Below are positions 8,958 through 18,495 of a DNA stretch of 39,705 bases, in pieces. A program made the translations under genes and the position numbers. Positions within the stretch are counted from its first letter, which is position 1; every line of letters begins with the position of its first letter. Below the pieces are notes generated by a model. The model was not told where the DNA came from. It did no database searches and saw only the letters and a program-made list of their open reading frames with translations. This stretch comes from Tannockella sp964369175 (GTDB lineage Bacteria > Bacillota_I > Bacilli_A > Erysipelotrichales > Coprobacillaceae), in assembly GCA_964369175.1 (NCBI GenBank), contig CAYJEM010000011.1:1-39705 (forward strand), in the 5' to 3' direction.

Positions 8958-9855
8958 ACTGTCTCTCCTTTTTCTTCTTTACTTCTTGTAAATATTGTAA
9001 ATAATGATCATATCTTTCCTTGGTTATCATCCCTTGTTCTACTGCCGCTTTAACAGCACACTGTGGTTCTGAAACATGTAAACACCCACGGAATTTACAC
9101 TGCCATGATAATTCTTGAAAATCATGATACGACTGAGCTAATTCTACCGGATCCATTTCTAATTCTAACGAAGAAAATCCAGGTGTATCCCCAACATAAC
9201 CGCCAAACAATGGTAAAAGTTCTACATGTCTAGTTGTATGTTTTCCACGTCCTAATGCTTTTGATATTTCATTTGTTTCAATATTTAGGTTATCATCTAA
9301 GGCATTTAATAAGCTTGATTTACCTACACCGCTTTGCCCAGTAATAAAAGATATCTTATCTTTAAATAATTCTTTGAATTCTTGTAACCCTTGTTTTTCT
9401 TTTGAAGATATCGTCAATACTCGATACCCAGCACGACGATAATCTTCTACATGTTTTTCAATATTGTCATCACTCACAAGATCCATTTTTGATATACATA
9501 TAATTGGTTCAATTTCAAAATGTTCAATAATTGCTAAAAATTTATCTAATAGCAACGTAGAAAATGCTGGATTATTTCTTGAAAAAACTAAAATTGCTTG
9601 ATCAACGTTACATATTGGCGGTCGAATTAACATATTTTTACGAGGATGAATATGCATTACATATCCATCATTTTCGCCTTCAATTTCATAGTCACAATAA
9701 TCACCAACTAATGGTTTAACATCATCTTTTCGAAACTTACCTCTTGCTCGACACTGAATAATTTCACTACCATTATCAACATAGTAAAAACCTGCTAGCG
9801 ACTTTACTATTCTACCTGATGCTTTTATTATATTATTCAACGGCAGCACTCTCAT
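8950..9855 (-). CDS. rsgA: Ribosome small-subunit GTPase RsgA
   Basis: A circularly permuted GTPase that checks late maturation of the 30S subunit. Domain order: OB fold (FYYVDNGSEIIQCRARGKFRK), then the permuted G-domain with G4 (ISKMDL) before G1 (GQSGVGKSSLLNAL) and G3 (VGDTPGFSSLEL), then a C-terminal zinc finger with the CKFRGCLH...C pattern. The start is uncertain. The open frame extends to 9903, but homologues begin just before IIKASGR. I place it at the ATG at 9855; a TTG at 9840 is an alternative, and neither has a strong ribosome site. Either way the gene overlaps the end of prkC by about 8 to 23 bases. Confidence 0.93.
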   Translation of the reverse strand: MRVLPLNNIIKASGRIVKSLAGFYYVDNGSEIIQCRARGKFRKDDVKPLVGDYCDYEIEGENDGYVMHIHPRKNMLIRPPICNVDQAILVFSRNNPAFSTLLLDKFLAIIEHFEIEPIICISKMDLVSDDNIEKHVEDYRRAGYRVLTISSKEKQGLQEFKELFKDKISFITGQSGVGKSSLLNALDDNLNIETNEISKALGRGKHTTRHVELLPLFGGYVGDTPGFSSLELEMDPVELAQSYHDFQELSWQCKFRGCLHVSEPQCAVKAAVEQGMITKERYDHYLQYLQEVKKKKERQYG

Positions 9856-11624
9856 TATCTGTAGGTTCTTCTGGAGCTGGAGCGTATGATGTATAATATT
9901 CAATTGTTACTGTTGTTCCTTCTTCTGTTACTGTTGAAAATGGATCAGGACTTTGTTTTTTTACAATTAACAATTCAGCATAGTCATTAGTTTGCCCTAA
10001 ATCAACAAGCTTTACCTTAAACCCACGATCTTCTAAAATAACTTTTGCTTCTTCAACCGATATTCCTACAACTCTAGGAACCTCAAATGATTGACCACTA
10101 GAAACAGTAAGCGTAATTGTAAGAGTGTCACCCTCTTTATAAACAGTTCCAACATTTGCACTTTGAGCAATTACTAAATCTTTAGCTTGGCTTGATTCTT
10201 GATCAACACGTGTTACATTAAACCCTAATGCTACAAGCGTGTCATATGCCTTTTGATATGTCATTCCAGTATAATCACCAAGCTCAATCTCTTTTCCAGT
10301 ACTAACTGTTAACTCAATTGTACGATCTTCTTCTTTTGGATCAATTTTTGTATCTGCTTTAATACTTTGACTAATAACATTCCCACTAGCAACACTTTGT
10401 GAAGCTTCATCCACTTTTACTACTGTAAACCCAAGTTCTTCTAATAATTTTTTTGCAGACTCATAATCAGTGTCAACATAATCACCAATAATTATTTCTT
10501 TACCTGAACTTACAGTAATTACTAACTCTTTTCCTTTTTCAATTTTACTACCATATTCTGGATTTGTCTTAATAATACGCCCAGTTTCAACTGTATCACT
10601 TGGTTCTTCAACATAATCCGCGGCAACTGTAATACCTTTTTCTTCTAGCATAACAAGTGCTTCTTCTGGTGTAAGCCCACTTACATTAGGAACAGTAACT
10701 GTGCTAGGTGAAGCAAATAACAATGCACACACAATGGCAATGGCAGCTATCGCCCCAACGATACACCCAATAATTATTNNNNNNNNNNNNNNNNNNNNNN
10801 NNNNNNNNNNNNNNNNNNNNNNNNNNNNNNNNNNNNNNNNNNNNNNNNNNNNNNNNNNNNNNNNNNNNNNNNNNNNNNTTAGCAGTTGCCTTAATAATAA
10901 TATTTTCTACCGATTGTGGAATTGATGGATTCACTTTACATACAGAAGGAATTTCTGATTGCATATGTTTAAGTGCAATATTTACTGGCGATTCGCCATG
11001 GAATGGCACTTCACCACGCAATAATTCATATAATACAATACCTAAAGCATATATGTCACTTTGAGTAGTTGCTTTTTCACCACGTGCTAGTTCAGGTGCT
11101 AAGTAATGTAATGACCCCATGATAACATCCGTTTTGGTAACTTGTGCCAAGGATTCCATTGAAGCTATTCCAAAGTCACCAATTTTTGCAGTTCCACTTT
11201 CAGTTACAAAAACATTTTGTGGTTTTAAATCACGATGTACAATTCCTAATTGATGAGCCTTACTAGCACCACTTGTAATTTGTTGCATGATATCAATTGC
11301 TTCAACAACATGTAACGCTCCGCGACGTATAATTAACTCTTTTAATGTTACTCCTGGAACATATTCCATAACAATAAAATATTTATCACCATCTTCACCA
11401 ACATCATATATTTCAACAATATTTTTATGACTTAACGATGCAGCTGCACTTGCTTCACGTTGAAAGCGAGTTACATAAATTGGATCTTTAGCAAGATTTG
11501 TACGTAACATCTTAATTGCTACTCGACGTTGTAAAATTATATCAATAGCGATATATACATCAGCCATTCCACCTTGACCTATAAGCTCTATTAACTCATA
11601 TCTGTCAGCAATAACTTTTTTCAT
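9833..11624 (-). CDS. prkC: PASTA-domain Ser/Thr kinase PrkC (split by assembly gap)
   Basis: A membrane sensor kinase that reads cell-wall fragments (muropeptides) outside the cell and phosphorylates translation and wall-synthesis proteins inside. From 11624 the kinase domain shows the glycine loop IGQGGMADVY, the VAIK lysine (38), HRDLKPQN (D132) and DFG (D150). The 100-N gap (10779-10878) removes the end of the kinase and the juxtamembrane stretch. After it, in another frame of the padded sequence, come a membrane segment (IIGCIVGAIAAIAIVCALLF) and four PASTA repeats, then a short acidic tail. I read this as one gene; no stop separates the parts, only the gap. It overlaps prpC by one base (TAATG). 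Confidence 0.92.
10779..10878. other. Assembly gap (100 N) inside prkC
   Basis: Exactly 100 undetermined bases, the usual placeholder for unknown length. The reading frames on either side fit one continuous gene only if the true length is a multiple of three, so it is not 100. Comparison with typical PrkC spacing between kinase and membrane segment suggests a few hundred missing bases. Confidence 0.95.
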
Positions 11625-12364
11625 TACTTGCTATCTCCTTTCATTTTTACAACCGATATTGCGATATTATCTCTACCACCATTACGATTTGCTACCTTAA
11701 TTAATTCATTAACGATATTTGATGCACTTATTTCCTGTGTACATATTTCTAATAATTCTTCTTTTTTCACCATATTATATAATCCATCTGAACAAAGTAA
11801 TAAAATTCCTTTTTCTACACAGTGCTCACTCATTGTAATTTTAATTTTTTCAGTTGCTCCTAGAGCTTGCAAAAGTACATTCTTTTGACGATGACTTTCA
11901 ATTTCTTCTTCTTGAATAGCACCTTTATCTAATAGTGCATTTACTAGTGTATGATCTTTTGTAATTTGGATGATTTCTTCTTTATTACAAATATATCCAC
12001 GACTATCACCAACATGGCAAATAATGACTTCACCATCTATCATGATTGTGGCTACGATTGTCGTTCCCATACCTTCATGTTCATGACTTGTTGTTGACAT
12101 TTTACGAACTAATTGATGACTATCTAGTATTGTATTTTCTAGCCACTCTTTAGCTTCTGCTTTGTCTTCAAAGCCAGGGTGCCCTTTAAAACAACCATAA
12201 ACATAATCAGCTACAACTCGCGAGGCTACTTCTCCTGATTTATGTCCACCCATACCATCACAAACAAGTGATAATACTTGGTTTTTACTGTTGGCATAAA
12301 CAGCTGCTTGATCTTGATTTTTACTTCTTAATTTTCCAATGTCTGTATTTGCATAGTAATCCAT
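11624..12364 (-). CDS. prpC: PP2C-type protein phosphatase PrpC
   Basis: A manganese-dependent Ser/Thr phosphatase that reverses the action of PrkC. The 246-aa protein has the PP2C metal-binding motifs in order: SKNQDQA, VCDGMGGHKSGEVAS, GMGTTIVA, CHVGDSRGY, LLCSDGLYNMV and GGRDNIA. No membrane segment or signal peptide is visible, so it acts in the cytoplasm. Its ATG overlaps the rlmN stop and its stop overlaps the prkC start (TAATG at both joints), so kinase and phosphatase should be made in a fixed ratio. Confidence 0.96.
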   Translation of the reverse strand: MDYYANTDIGKLRSKNQDQAAVYANSKNQVLSLVCDGMGGHKSGEVASRVVADYVYGCFKGHPGFEDKAEAKEWLENTILDSHQLVRKMSTTSHEHEGMGTTIVATIMIDGEVIICHVGDSRGYICNKEEIIQITKDHTLVNALLDKGAIQEEEIESHRQKNVLLQALGATEKIKITMSEHCVEKGILLLCSDGLYNMVKKEELLEICTQEISASNIVNELIKVANRNGGRDNIAISVVKMKGDSK

Positions 12365-13392
12365 TATTTTCCTCCACCTCTTTTAGCACGTAATTGTCCA
12401 CAAGCACCATCAATATCACGCCCATGTTCACGGCGCAATGTAACATTAATTCCAAAACGTAATAATTCTGATTTGAATTTTTCTACAACATCTTTATCAC
12501 TTGGTTGATATCCGTGCTCATCTACACTATTGTATGGTATTAAATTCACATATGCATTTAATCCCTTTACATAGTGTGCAAGTTGTCTAGCACAAACAAC
12601 ATCATCATTTACTTCTTTTAATAGAATGTATTCAAAAGTGATTCTACGATTTGTTTTTTCAATATATTGTTTAATGCTTTCTCTTAAAATATCCATTGGA
12701 TATCTTTTATTAACTGGCATTAATTCATCTCTGATTTTATCATTTGGGGCATGTAATGAAATCGCTAAATTTGTTTGCATCCCCTCTAAGGCATACATAT
12801 TTATTTTATCAACTAATCCACATGTTGAAATCGTAATGTGACGAGCACCAATTGCTAGACCGTGAGGATGATTAATAATCTTCACAAAATCCATAACATT
12901 ATCATAATTATCAAACGGTTCCCCAGTACCCATTACAACAACATGCGAAATACGTTGGCCAGTATCACTTTGAACAAGCATTACTTGACCCACCATTTCT
13001 CCTGCTGTTAAATTGCGTTGACAATGCATAAGTCCACTTGCACAAAACGAGCATTTCATATTACAGCCAACTTGACTTGTAACACATAATGAACGTCCAT
13101 ATTCATGAACCATTAACACTGCTTCGATTAAGTGACCATCAACTAACGATAATAAATATTTAATAGTACCATCACGGGAAACTTGTTTTTCTACAATACT
13201 TAAAGAATTGACAATTAAATCTCCTTGTAAGGTAGCACGTAAGTCTTTTGATAAATCTGACATTTCTTCAAAGCTACTAGCATTTTTTTGATATAACCAT
13301 GAATAAATTTGTTTTGCTCGAAATGGTTTTTGTTTAATTGTTGTAAAATATTCACCTAGTGAATCAAATGTAAAATCATATATTGTTTTCAT
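12364..13392 (-). CDS. rlmN: 23S rRNA A2503 / tRNA A37 C2-methyltransferase RlmN
   Basis: A radical-SAM enzyme that methylates C2 of A2503 in 23S rRNA and of A37 in some tRNAs. The cluster motif CNMKCSFCASG is near residue 110. The GTGEPFDNYDNV motif and the C-terminal catalytic cysteine in DIDGACGQL are present. The start at 13392 (MKTIYDF) has AAGGAA six bases upstream and begins two bases after the rsmB stop; a longer in-frame start inside rsmB is less likely. The length of about 342 aa is normal. It sits between rsmB and prpC as in Bacillus. Confidence 0.96.
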   Translation of the reverse strand: MKTIYDFTFDSLGEYFTTIKQKPFRAKQIYSWLYQKNASSFEEMSDLSKDLRATLQGDLIVNSLSIVEKQVSRDGTIKYLLSLVDGHLIEAVLMVHEYGRSLCVTSQVGCNMKCSFCASGLMHCQRNLTAGEMVGQVMLVQSDTGQRISHVVVMGTGEPFDNYDNVMDFVKIINHPHGLAIGARHITISTCGLVDKINMYALEGMQTNLAISLHAPNDKIRDELMPVNKRYPMDILRESIKQYIEKTNRRITFEYILLKEVNDDVVCARQLAHYVKGLNAYVNLIPYNSVDEHGYQPSDKDVVEKFKSELLRFGINVTLRREHGRDIDGACGQLRAKRGGGK

Positions 13393-13394
13393 TG

Positions 13395-14648
13395 TTATTT
13401 CCTTTTTTCTAAATGACACATATAAAAGCCATCACTATCATATTCATAAGGCATTATACTTTGTTGTTTAATGACCTTCATAGAAGGATGTTTCTTTATA
13501 AATGAATCAATCATCATCTCATTTTCTTTTTTATTTATTGTACAAGTACTATATACCATTTTACCATTATCCTTCAACAAATAGTATGCATTTTCTAATA
13601 ATTTTTGTTGTAATGGAATAATCGTATCCATTGCACTAGAATCATGATATTTGATTTCAGGTTTACGCATTAGAACTCCTAAACCACTACAAGGAGCATC
13701 TAATAAAATACTATCAAATGTATTGGCTGGGTAAACTTCTGTAAGTTTTGTTGAATCACCAATACACAACTCTACATTAGTGACTTTCATACGTTCAATA
13801 TTTCGTTGTATTAATTCAATTTTATGTTCAAAAATATCATATGCTACAACCTTTCCAGTATTTTCCATAATCGCACTTAAATGAGTAGTCTTACTTCCAG
13901 GAGCACTACACATATCTAATACTAAGCTATCTTTTTGAGGATCTAAATACCTTGCTACAAGTTGACTTGATTCATCTTGAATAGTAACTTTACCACTTTT
14001 GTATTCATCGCTATCAGCAATGTTTCCAGCATGATAACATACGGCATCAACACTTATGTTTGCAGGTTGCCAATGATCACTTTGAAGTATTTCCTCTTTA
14101 GAAGCTAATAAGGTATTTACTCTTGCCACGCGACTTGCAAGACCATTGTTATGTATACAAAACTTCTTTGTTGTCTCAAAATCATATTGTTTTGTAAGCA
14201 TATTAATCAACCATAATGGATGACTAGTCTCAATTGATAGCTTATGCTTTTCATCAGTTACTGTTACTTCTAGACGTCCTTGTCTTTCAAGATTACGACA
14301 AATAGCATTAACAAATTGCCCTGCTCTTTGATCAACACTTTTTGCAAGTTGAACACTTTCATCAATAATTGCATACATTGGTACTTTATCTAAAAATAAC
14401 ATTTGATATACGGCCATATATAAAATTGTACGAATTTTTGTTTTCATTTTTTTACCTTCAATAAAAGGTTGCAATTGATATTCAATATAGGTTTGATTTT
14501 GAACAACCCCATATACAATCCTTGTTGCTAGATCTTTGTCATTTCTAGGTAATGTACTATTTTTAAGATATTCATTTAATGTTATATTTAAATAACTGTT
14601 ATTTTGATAGTATTTTAATAATACTTCTAAAGCTAATTTTCTTGCCAT
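13395..14648 (-). CDS. rsmB: 16S rRNA m5C967 methyltransferase RsmB
   Basis: Methylates C5 of C967 in 16S rRNA. The 417-aa protein has a NusB-like helical RNA-binding N-domain (about 1-130) and a Rossmann methyltransferase C-domain with the SAM loop CSAPGSKTTHLSA. The two catalytic cysteines are in DAPCSGLGVL and YSTCTINKKENE. It lies 11 bases after priA. In Bacillus def and fmt lie between priA and rsmB, and both are absent here. Confidence 0.95.
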   Translation of the reverse strand: MARKLALEVLLKYYQNNSYLNITLNEYLKNSTLPRNDKDLATRIVYGVVQNQTYIEYQLQPFIEGKKMKTKIRTILYMAVYQMLFLDKVPMYAIIDESVQLAKSVDQRAGQFVNAICRNLERQGRLEVTVTDEKHKLSIETSHPLWLINMLTKQYDFETTKKFCIHNNGLASRVARVNTLLASKEEILQSDHWQPANISVDAVCYHAGNIADSDEYKSGKVTIQDESSQLVARYLDPQKDSLVLDMCSAPGSKTTHLSAIMENTGKVVAYDIFEHKIELIQRNIERMKVTNVELCIGDSTKLTEVYPANTFDSILLDAPCSGLGVLMRKPEIKYHDSSAMDTIIPLQQKLLENAYYLLKDNGKMVYSTCTINKKENEMMIDSFIKKHPSMKVIKQQSIMPYEYDSDGFYMCHLEKRK

Positions 14649-14659
14649 AAGGCTCCTTT

Positions 14660-16852
14660 CTACATCTGACTATATGGATTAAAATCACATGTTACACGAA
14701 TATTGTGTTGTTGTTTATTGTAATGATTCGATAATACTTCTAACGTTGGATATACTTCCTTGGGGTTTTTATACTTCAATAAAATTCGATATCGGTAAAT
14801 ATCATTTGTTTTATAAATAATACTTTTTGAAGGACCAAGAATTTTAATTTGTGGCAACTGATTTGATAAGTAATTTTTTATTTCCTTACTTGTATTAGTA
14901 GCTATATCTTCGTTTTTAGACTCAATTAAGATACTGACTAAATGGATATACGGTGGATAGCTTGCAGTCTTACGAAATAATATCTCTTGGTTATAAAAAT
15001 CTGTATAACTATGTTGCTTAACCGCTTTTAGTATATTATGCTCTGGGTTCATTGTTTGAATATATACTTCTCCGCCCTTTTTGCCACGACCGGCACGACC
15101 GGCAACTTGTTCAAGTAGTTGAAATGTACGCTCGTTTGCTCGAAAGTCTTGGATATTTAGTGTAATATCAGCATTTAACACCCCCACAAAAGTCACATTT
15201 TCAAAATCCAATCCTTTTGCTACCATTTGAGTACCTAATAAAATATTTGCTTCTTGATTTTTAAATGCTTCAAGCAGTTTGTTATGTCCTTGCTTATGAC
15301 GAGTTGTATCGACATCATAGCGAATTACTTTAGCACCAAGGATTTCTTTTATTAATTGTTCCTCTACTTTTTGGATACCACTCCCCACTTTCTTTAAAGA
15401 TGATTGATGACAACTAGGACAAGCTTGTGGTAACGGTGTCTGAAAGTTACAATAATGACATTGTAACATATTATTTTCTTTATGATATGTTAGGGTTACA
15501 TCACAATGAGGGCATTCAACTACACTCCCACATTCAATACAACGGACATACGAAGAATACCCCCGCTTATTCAAGAATAAAATTGCTTGATTTCCATCTT
15601 GAATACATTGCTCTAATTTGTTTTTTAATTTCTTGGAAAATAATGTATAATTTCCACGTTTCATTTCATCTAACATGTTAATCATAGTAACATTAGGTAA
15701 TGGTCGTTTGTTTATACGGTTTTTTAATTCATATAGATCGTATATTCCCGCTATCGCTTTACTATACGTTTCAACTGAAGGTGTAGCACTTGCTAGTAAA
15801 AGATTACACTGATGATGTTTTGCACGTATTAAAGCGATTTGATGGGTATAATAACGGGGATTACTTACTTGTTTATAACTAGCATCATGTTCTTCATCAA
15901 GAATTAACAATCCAATATTTTTTAATGGTGCAAAGATAGCACTTCGAGCACCTACTACAATGGATACTTTTCCATTAACAATTGCTGTGTATTGATCGTA
16001 TCTTTCCCCATTACTTAACTTAGAATGCAATACTGCCACTTTGTCGCCAAACCTCGATATAAATGCTTCAACCATCATTGGTGTTAAAGAAATCTCGGGT
16101 ACCAACATAATTACATTTTTTCCACTTTCAATAACTTTACTTGCTAGATGCAAGTATACTTCCGTTTTACCACTACCAGTCACTCCATGTAATAGTGAAC
16201 AATTATACATATATTGCTTATGCAATATTGCATTAACAATTTGTTGTTGCTCATCTGTTAATTGAATGTTATTTTCTTGTTGTTCAATATTTATGCGTCC
16301 TCGAATTACTTCTACTTGCTTATAATTAATAACTCCTTGTTTTTGAAGGCTATCAAGAACCGCAGTGGAAAAAGGTACTTCAGTTACAAAACAATCAGGA
16401 TGGTTTTTAATGTATTCTAAGGCTTCTTGTTGTCTTTGTGTTTTTGGTATAATTGTCCCGTCTACTATGACAATAGATTTTTGATATTTTGTCTTTATTT
16501 GTTTTGAGGTTGCTGGTTTTAATGATGGCGGTAACATTGCTTGCATACATGTGATTCTTGGTGCAAGTGAGAGCTTTGAAAGCGTTATTGATAGTTGTTG
16601 TAATTCTTCATTAAATAGTGGTTTACTGTCAATAACCTCTTTAATGTATTGATAACGGAATCCTGATTCCATTTCTAATTGTTGTTTGCTTTTATCTGTA
16701 TGTGTTACGAGCATCACATACCCTGTAATATTTTGGTACCCAAAACGAATAGATACTCGAACCCCAGCTACAATTTTGTCTTTTGATAAATAATCATATG
16801 TCGTATCCAACTTATGAGTTGGATGCTCTACTAACAAAGAAACGATATACAT
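14660..16852 (-). CDS. priA: Primosomal replication restart helicase PriA
   Basis: A superfamily 2 DNA helicase that recognises stalled forks and reloads the replicative helicase. The 730-aa protein has an N-terminal DNA-binding domain, Walker A GVTGSGKT (223-230) and Walker B LILDEEHDASYKQ (DEEH 319-322). The zinc-binding insert is visible as CIECG, CPHC, CHYC and CPSC pairs, followed by helicase motifs GTQMVAKGLDFENV and QVAGRAGRGKKGGEV. A gmk terminator lies upstream. The segment between has only a weak, possibly extended -10 promoter (TGG-TAAAAT near 16870), so priA may begin its own transcript. Confidence 0.96.
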   Translation of the reverse strand: MYIVSLLVEHPTHKLDTTYDYLSKDKIVAGVRVSIRFGYQNITGYVMLVTHTDKSKQQLEMESGFRYQYIKEVIDSKPLFNEELQQLSITLSKLSLAPRITCMQAMLPPSLKPATSKQIKTKYQKSIVIVDGTIIPKTQRQQEALEYIKNHPDCFVTEVPFSTAVLDSLQKQGVINYKQVEVIRGRINIEQQENNIQLTDEQQQIVNAILHKQYMYNCSLLHGVTGSGKTEVYLHLASKVIESGKNVIMLVPEISLTPMMVEAFISRFGDKVAVLHSKLSNGERYDQYTAIVNGKVSIVVGARSAIFAPLKNIGLLILDEEHDASYKQVSNPRYYTHQIALIRAKHHQCNLLLASATPSVETYSKAIAGIYDLYELKNRINKRPLPNVTMINMLDEMKRGNYTLFSKKLKNKLEQCIQDGNQAILFLNKRGYSSYVRCIECGSVVECPHCDVTLTYHKENNMLQCHYCNFQTPLPQACPSCHQSSLKKVGSGIQKVEEQLIKEILGAKVIRYDVDTTRHKQGHNKLLEAFKNQEANILLGTQMVAKGLDFENVTFVGVLNADITLNIQDFRANERTFQLLEQVAGRAGRGKKGGEVYIQTMNPEHNILKAVKQHSYTDFYNQEILFRKTASYPPYIHLVSILIESKNEDIATNTSKEIKNYLSNQLPQIKILGPSKSIIYKTNDIYRYRILLKYKNPKEVYPTLEVLSNHYNKQQHNIRVTCDFNPYSQM

Positions 16853-16903
16853 TCCATCACCACCTTTTCCTTTATTTTACCATAGCACTAGCTATTAGAA
16901 AAC

Positions 16904-16927
16904 AAAAAGGAGTCGTTGACCCCTTAT
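16904..16927 (-). terminator. Terminator of gmk
   Basis: On the minus strand AGGGGTC, AAC, GACTCCT is followed by TTTTTG. It overlaps the gmk stop and separates gmk from priA. Confidence 0.65.
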
Positions 16928-17487
16928 TGATTATGTTCTCTTATTATTTGTGCAATTTTATCTTTTGCATGCATTACTGTATCATTTTCAACTACATGTT
17001 TGTATTCAGATTTCGTTGCAATTTCTCTAGATGCTTTTGATAATCGTTGTTGAACAATATCTTCATCCTCTGTACGGCGTCCACGAATACGTCTTTCTAG
17101 TTCTTCTAATGAAGGTGGTACTAAAAATATTGTAAGTGCATCTGGTCTTTTTTTCATTACTTGCAATGCCCCTTGTACTTCTATTTCTAAAACAACATTT
17201 TTTCCTTCATCTAACAAACTATCTACTACATCACCTGGCGTTCCGTAATAATTACCTACAAATTGTGCCCACTCTAATAATTCCCCTTGTTCAATTTTGT
17301 TTTCAAATTCTTCTGTTGAAACAAAATAATAATCTTTAGCATGAACCTCTCCCGGTCTTGGTTTTCTTGTTGTCATCGAAATTGAATATGACAATCCTAA
17401 GTCAGTTTCTTTAAATAATTCTTCACGAACCGTTCCCTTACCTACTCCGCTTGGTCCACTTAATATGATTAATACACCTTTTTTCAT
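16924..17487 (-). CDS. gmk: Guanylate kinase
   Basis: Phosphorylates GMP to GDP with ATP. The 187-aa protein begins MKKGVLIILSGPSGVGKGT with the P-loop. It then has SISMTTRKPRPGE and the GMP-binding YYFVS and E-rich lid segments, then the RLSKASREI arginines. I chose the ATG at 17487 because AGGAG lies eight bases upstream; an in-frame GTG at 17496 overlaps that site. In Bacillus gmk is followed by rpoZ and coaBC before priA, and neither is here. Confidence 0.96.
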   Translation of the reverse strand: MKKGVLIILSGPSGVGKGTVREELFKETDLGLSYSISMTTRKPRPGEVHAKDYYFVSTEEFENKIEQGELLEWAQFVGNYYGTPGDVVDSLLDEGKNVVLEIEVQGALQVMKKRPDALTIFLVPPSLEELERRIRGRRTEDEDIVQQRLSKASREIATKSEYKHVVENDTVMHAKDKIAQIIREHNQ

Positions 17488-17513
17488 TTTTAGCACTCCT
17501 TTTTAATAGGTTA

Positions 17514-17542
17514 ATAATACAAAATAGGCATAATGATGTCAA
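17514..17542 (-). promoter_or_regulatory. gmk promoter
   Basis: On the minus strand, TTGACA (17537-17542) and TATTAT (17514-17519) are 17 bases apart, a strong housekeeping promoter. It is divergent from the GH25 gene. Confidence 0.75.
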
Positions 17543-17635
17543 TTGTTTACTACCAAATTGTCGAAATTAATTCGATATTATTGATAAATGTTTTTTTAAA
17601 GCATTTTATTATTAGAATATGTTATACTTACAAAT

Positions 17636-18478
17636 ATGAAAAGAAGAAAAACAAAACATAAAAATTTAATAATTTATTTTGGCTTTGCAATACTATGCAT
17701 GCTGTTTATTATTGTTGTAGCACTTTATTATCCGCTAATATCATTATTCCTTTCAACAATCTTATTCATTATGTTTTTTATATTACTCTTTCGAAGTAAA
17801 AGGAAAGCATTTTCAATTATTAATATTATACTTGTATGTATTTGCATAACCTTTAGTAGTTATCAGCTAACAAAAGAAAAAGTAATTGAGACCTATATTG
17901 GTATTGATGTATCAAAATGGAATGGTGATATCAACATAGAAGAAGGTGAATATGACTTTGCGATTATTCGCGTTGGATATACCTCAACAACTGATGGAAT
18001 AACTATAAAAAATGATGAAAAATTTCACAATTTTGTTCAACAATGCATTGATGAAGGGATACCTTATGGGGTATACTATTATTCACTAGCCTCAACGCCT
18101 CAACAAGCCAAAAAGGAAGCAGACTTTGTATTAGAAGAGATTAAGGGATATAATCCAACACTTGGAGTATATATTGATATGGAAGACAAACTATATCAAG
18201 AGCATTTACCAGTTGAAACCTTAACAAGTTGTGCCCTAACATTTGTTGAAGAAATCGAGAAAAATGGTTACCAAGCTGGTGTTTATGCAAATAAATACTG
18301 GTGGGATAACAAATTAGATACAGAACAATTGGATAAGTATTACATGTGGATTGCGATATATAGTGATACCTATACTTTGCAACAACCATATGATATCCAC
18401 CAATACACAAATACTGGGAAAGTACCAAGTATTGATGGTGATGTTGATTTAAATATTGTGCATGAAAAGTTTTGGTAA
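17636..18478 (+). CDS. Membrane-anchored GH25 lysozyme-like muramidase
   Basis: A 280-aa protein with three predicted membrane segments (about 10-31, 33-52 and 59-77), then a GH25 muramidase domain (about 86-280). The GH25 features are the first-strand IGIDVSKWNG (D91), the catalytic DxE in YIDMED (D181, E183), and GVYANKYWW and the late IHQYTNTG strand. GH25 enzymes cut the MurNAc-GlcNAc bond of peptidoglycan. With this topology the domain would stay tethered outside the membrane, suggesting wall remodelling by its own cell rather than a secreted or phage lysin. A -10 box with the extended TG (TGT-TATACT, 17619-17627) lies just upstream. It is followed 17 bases later by rqcH, an unusual partner. 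Confidence 0.88.
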   Translation: MKRRKTKHKNLIIYFGFAILCMLFIIVVALYYPLISLFLSTILFIMFFILLFRSKRKAFSIINIILVCICITFSSYQLTKEKVIETYIGIDVSKWNGDINIEEGEYDFAIIRVGYTSTTDGITIKNDEKFHNFVQQCIDEGIPYGVYYYSLASTPQQAKKEADFVLEEIKGYNPTLGVYIDMEDKLYQEHLPVETLTSCALTFVEEIEKNGYQAGVYANKYWWDNKLDTEQLDKYYMWIAIYSDTYTLQQPYDIHQYTNTGKVPSIDGDVDLNIVHEKFW

Positions 18479-18495
18479 TATAGGAGGAGTACATT

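Noticed and set aside
10704..11624. Kinase with an odd tryptophan- and cysteine-rich tail after the gap
   Set aside because: That tail is a wrong-frame read past the 100-N placeholder; the true continuation is the PASTA frame.
16882..16895. ATAGC-ACTA-GCTAT dyad before priA
   Set aside because: Only five bases per arm; too short to call in AT-rich DNA.
17490..17498. TTAGCACTC half-CIRCE upstream of gmk
   Set aside because: No second arm is present at nine bases, and it overlaps the gmk ribosome site; a chance match.
18141..18494. 117-aa minus-strand frame inside the GH25 gene
   Set aside because: Shadow of the GH25 gene; no ribosome site or family resemblance.
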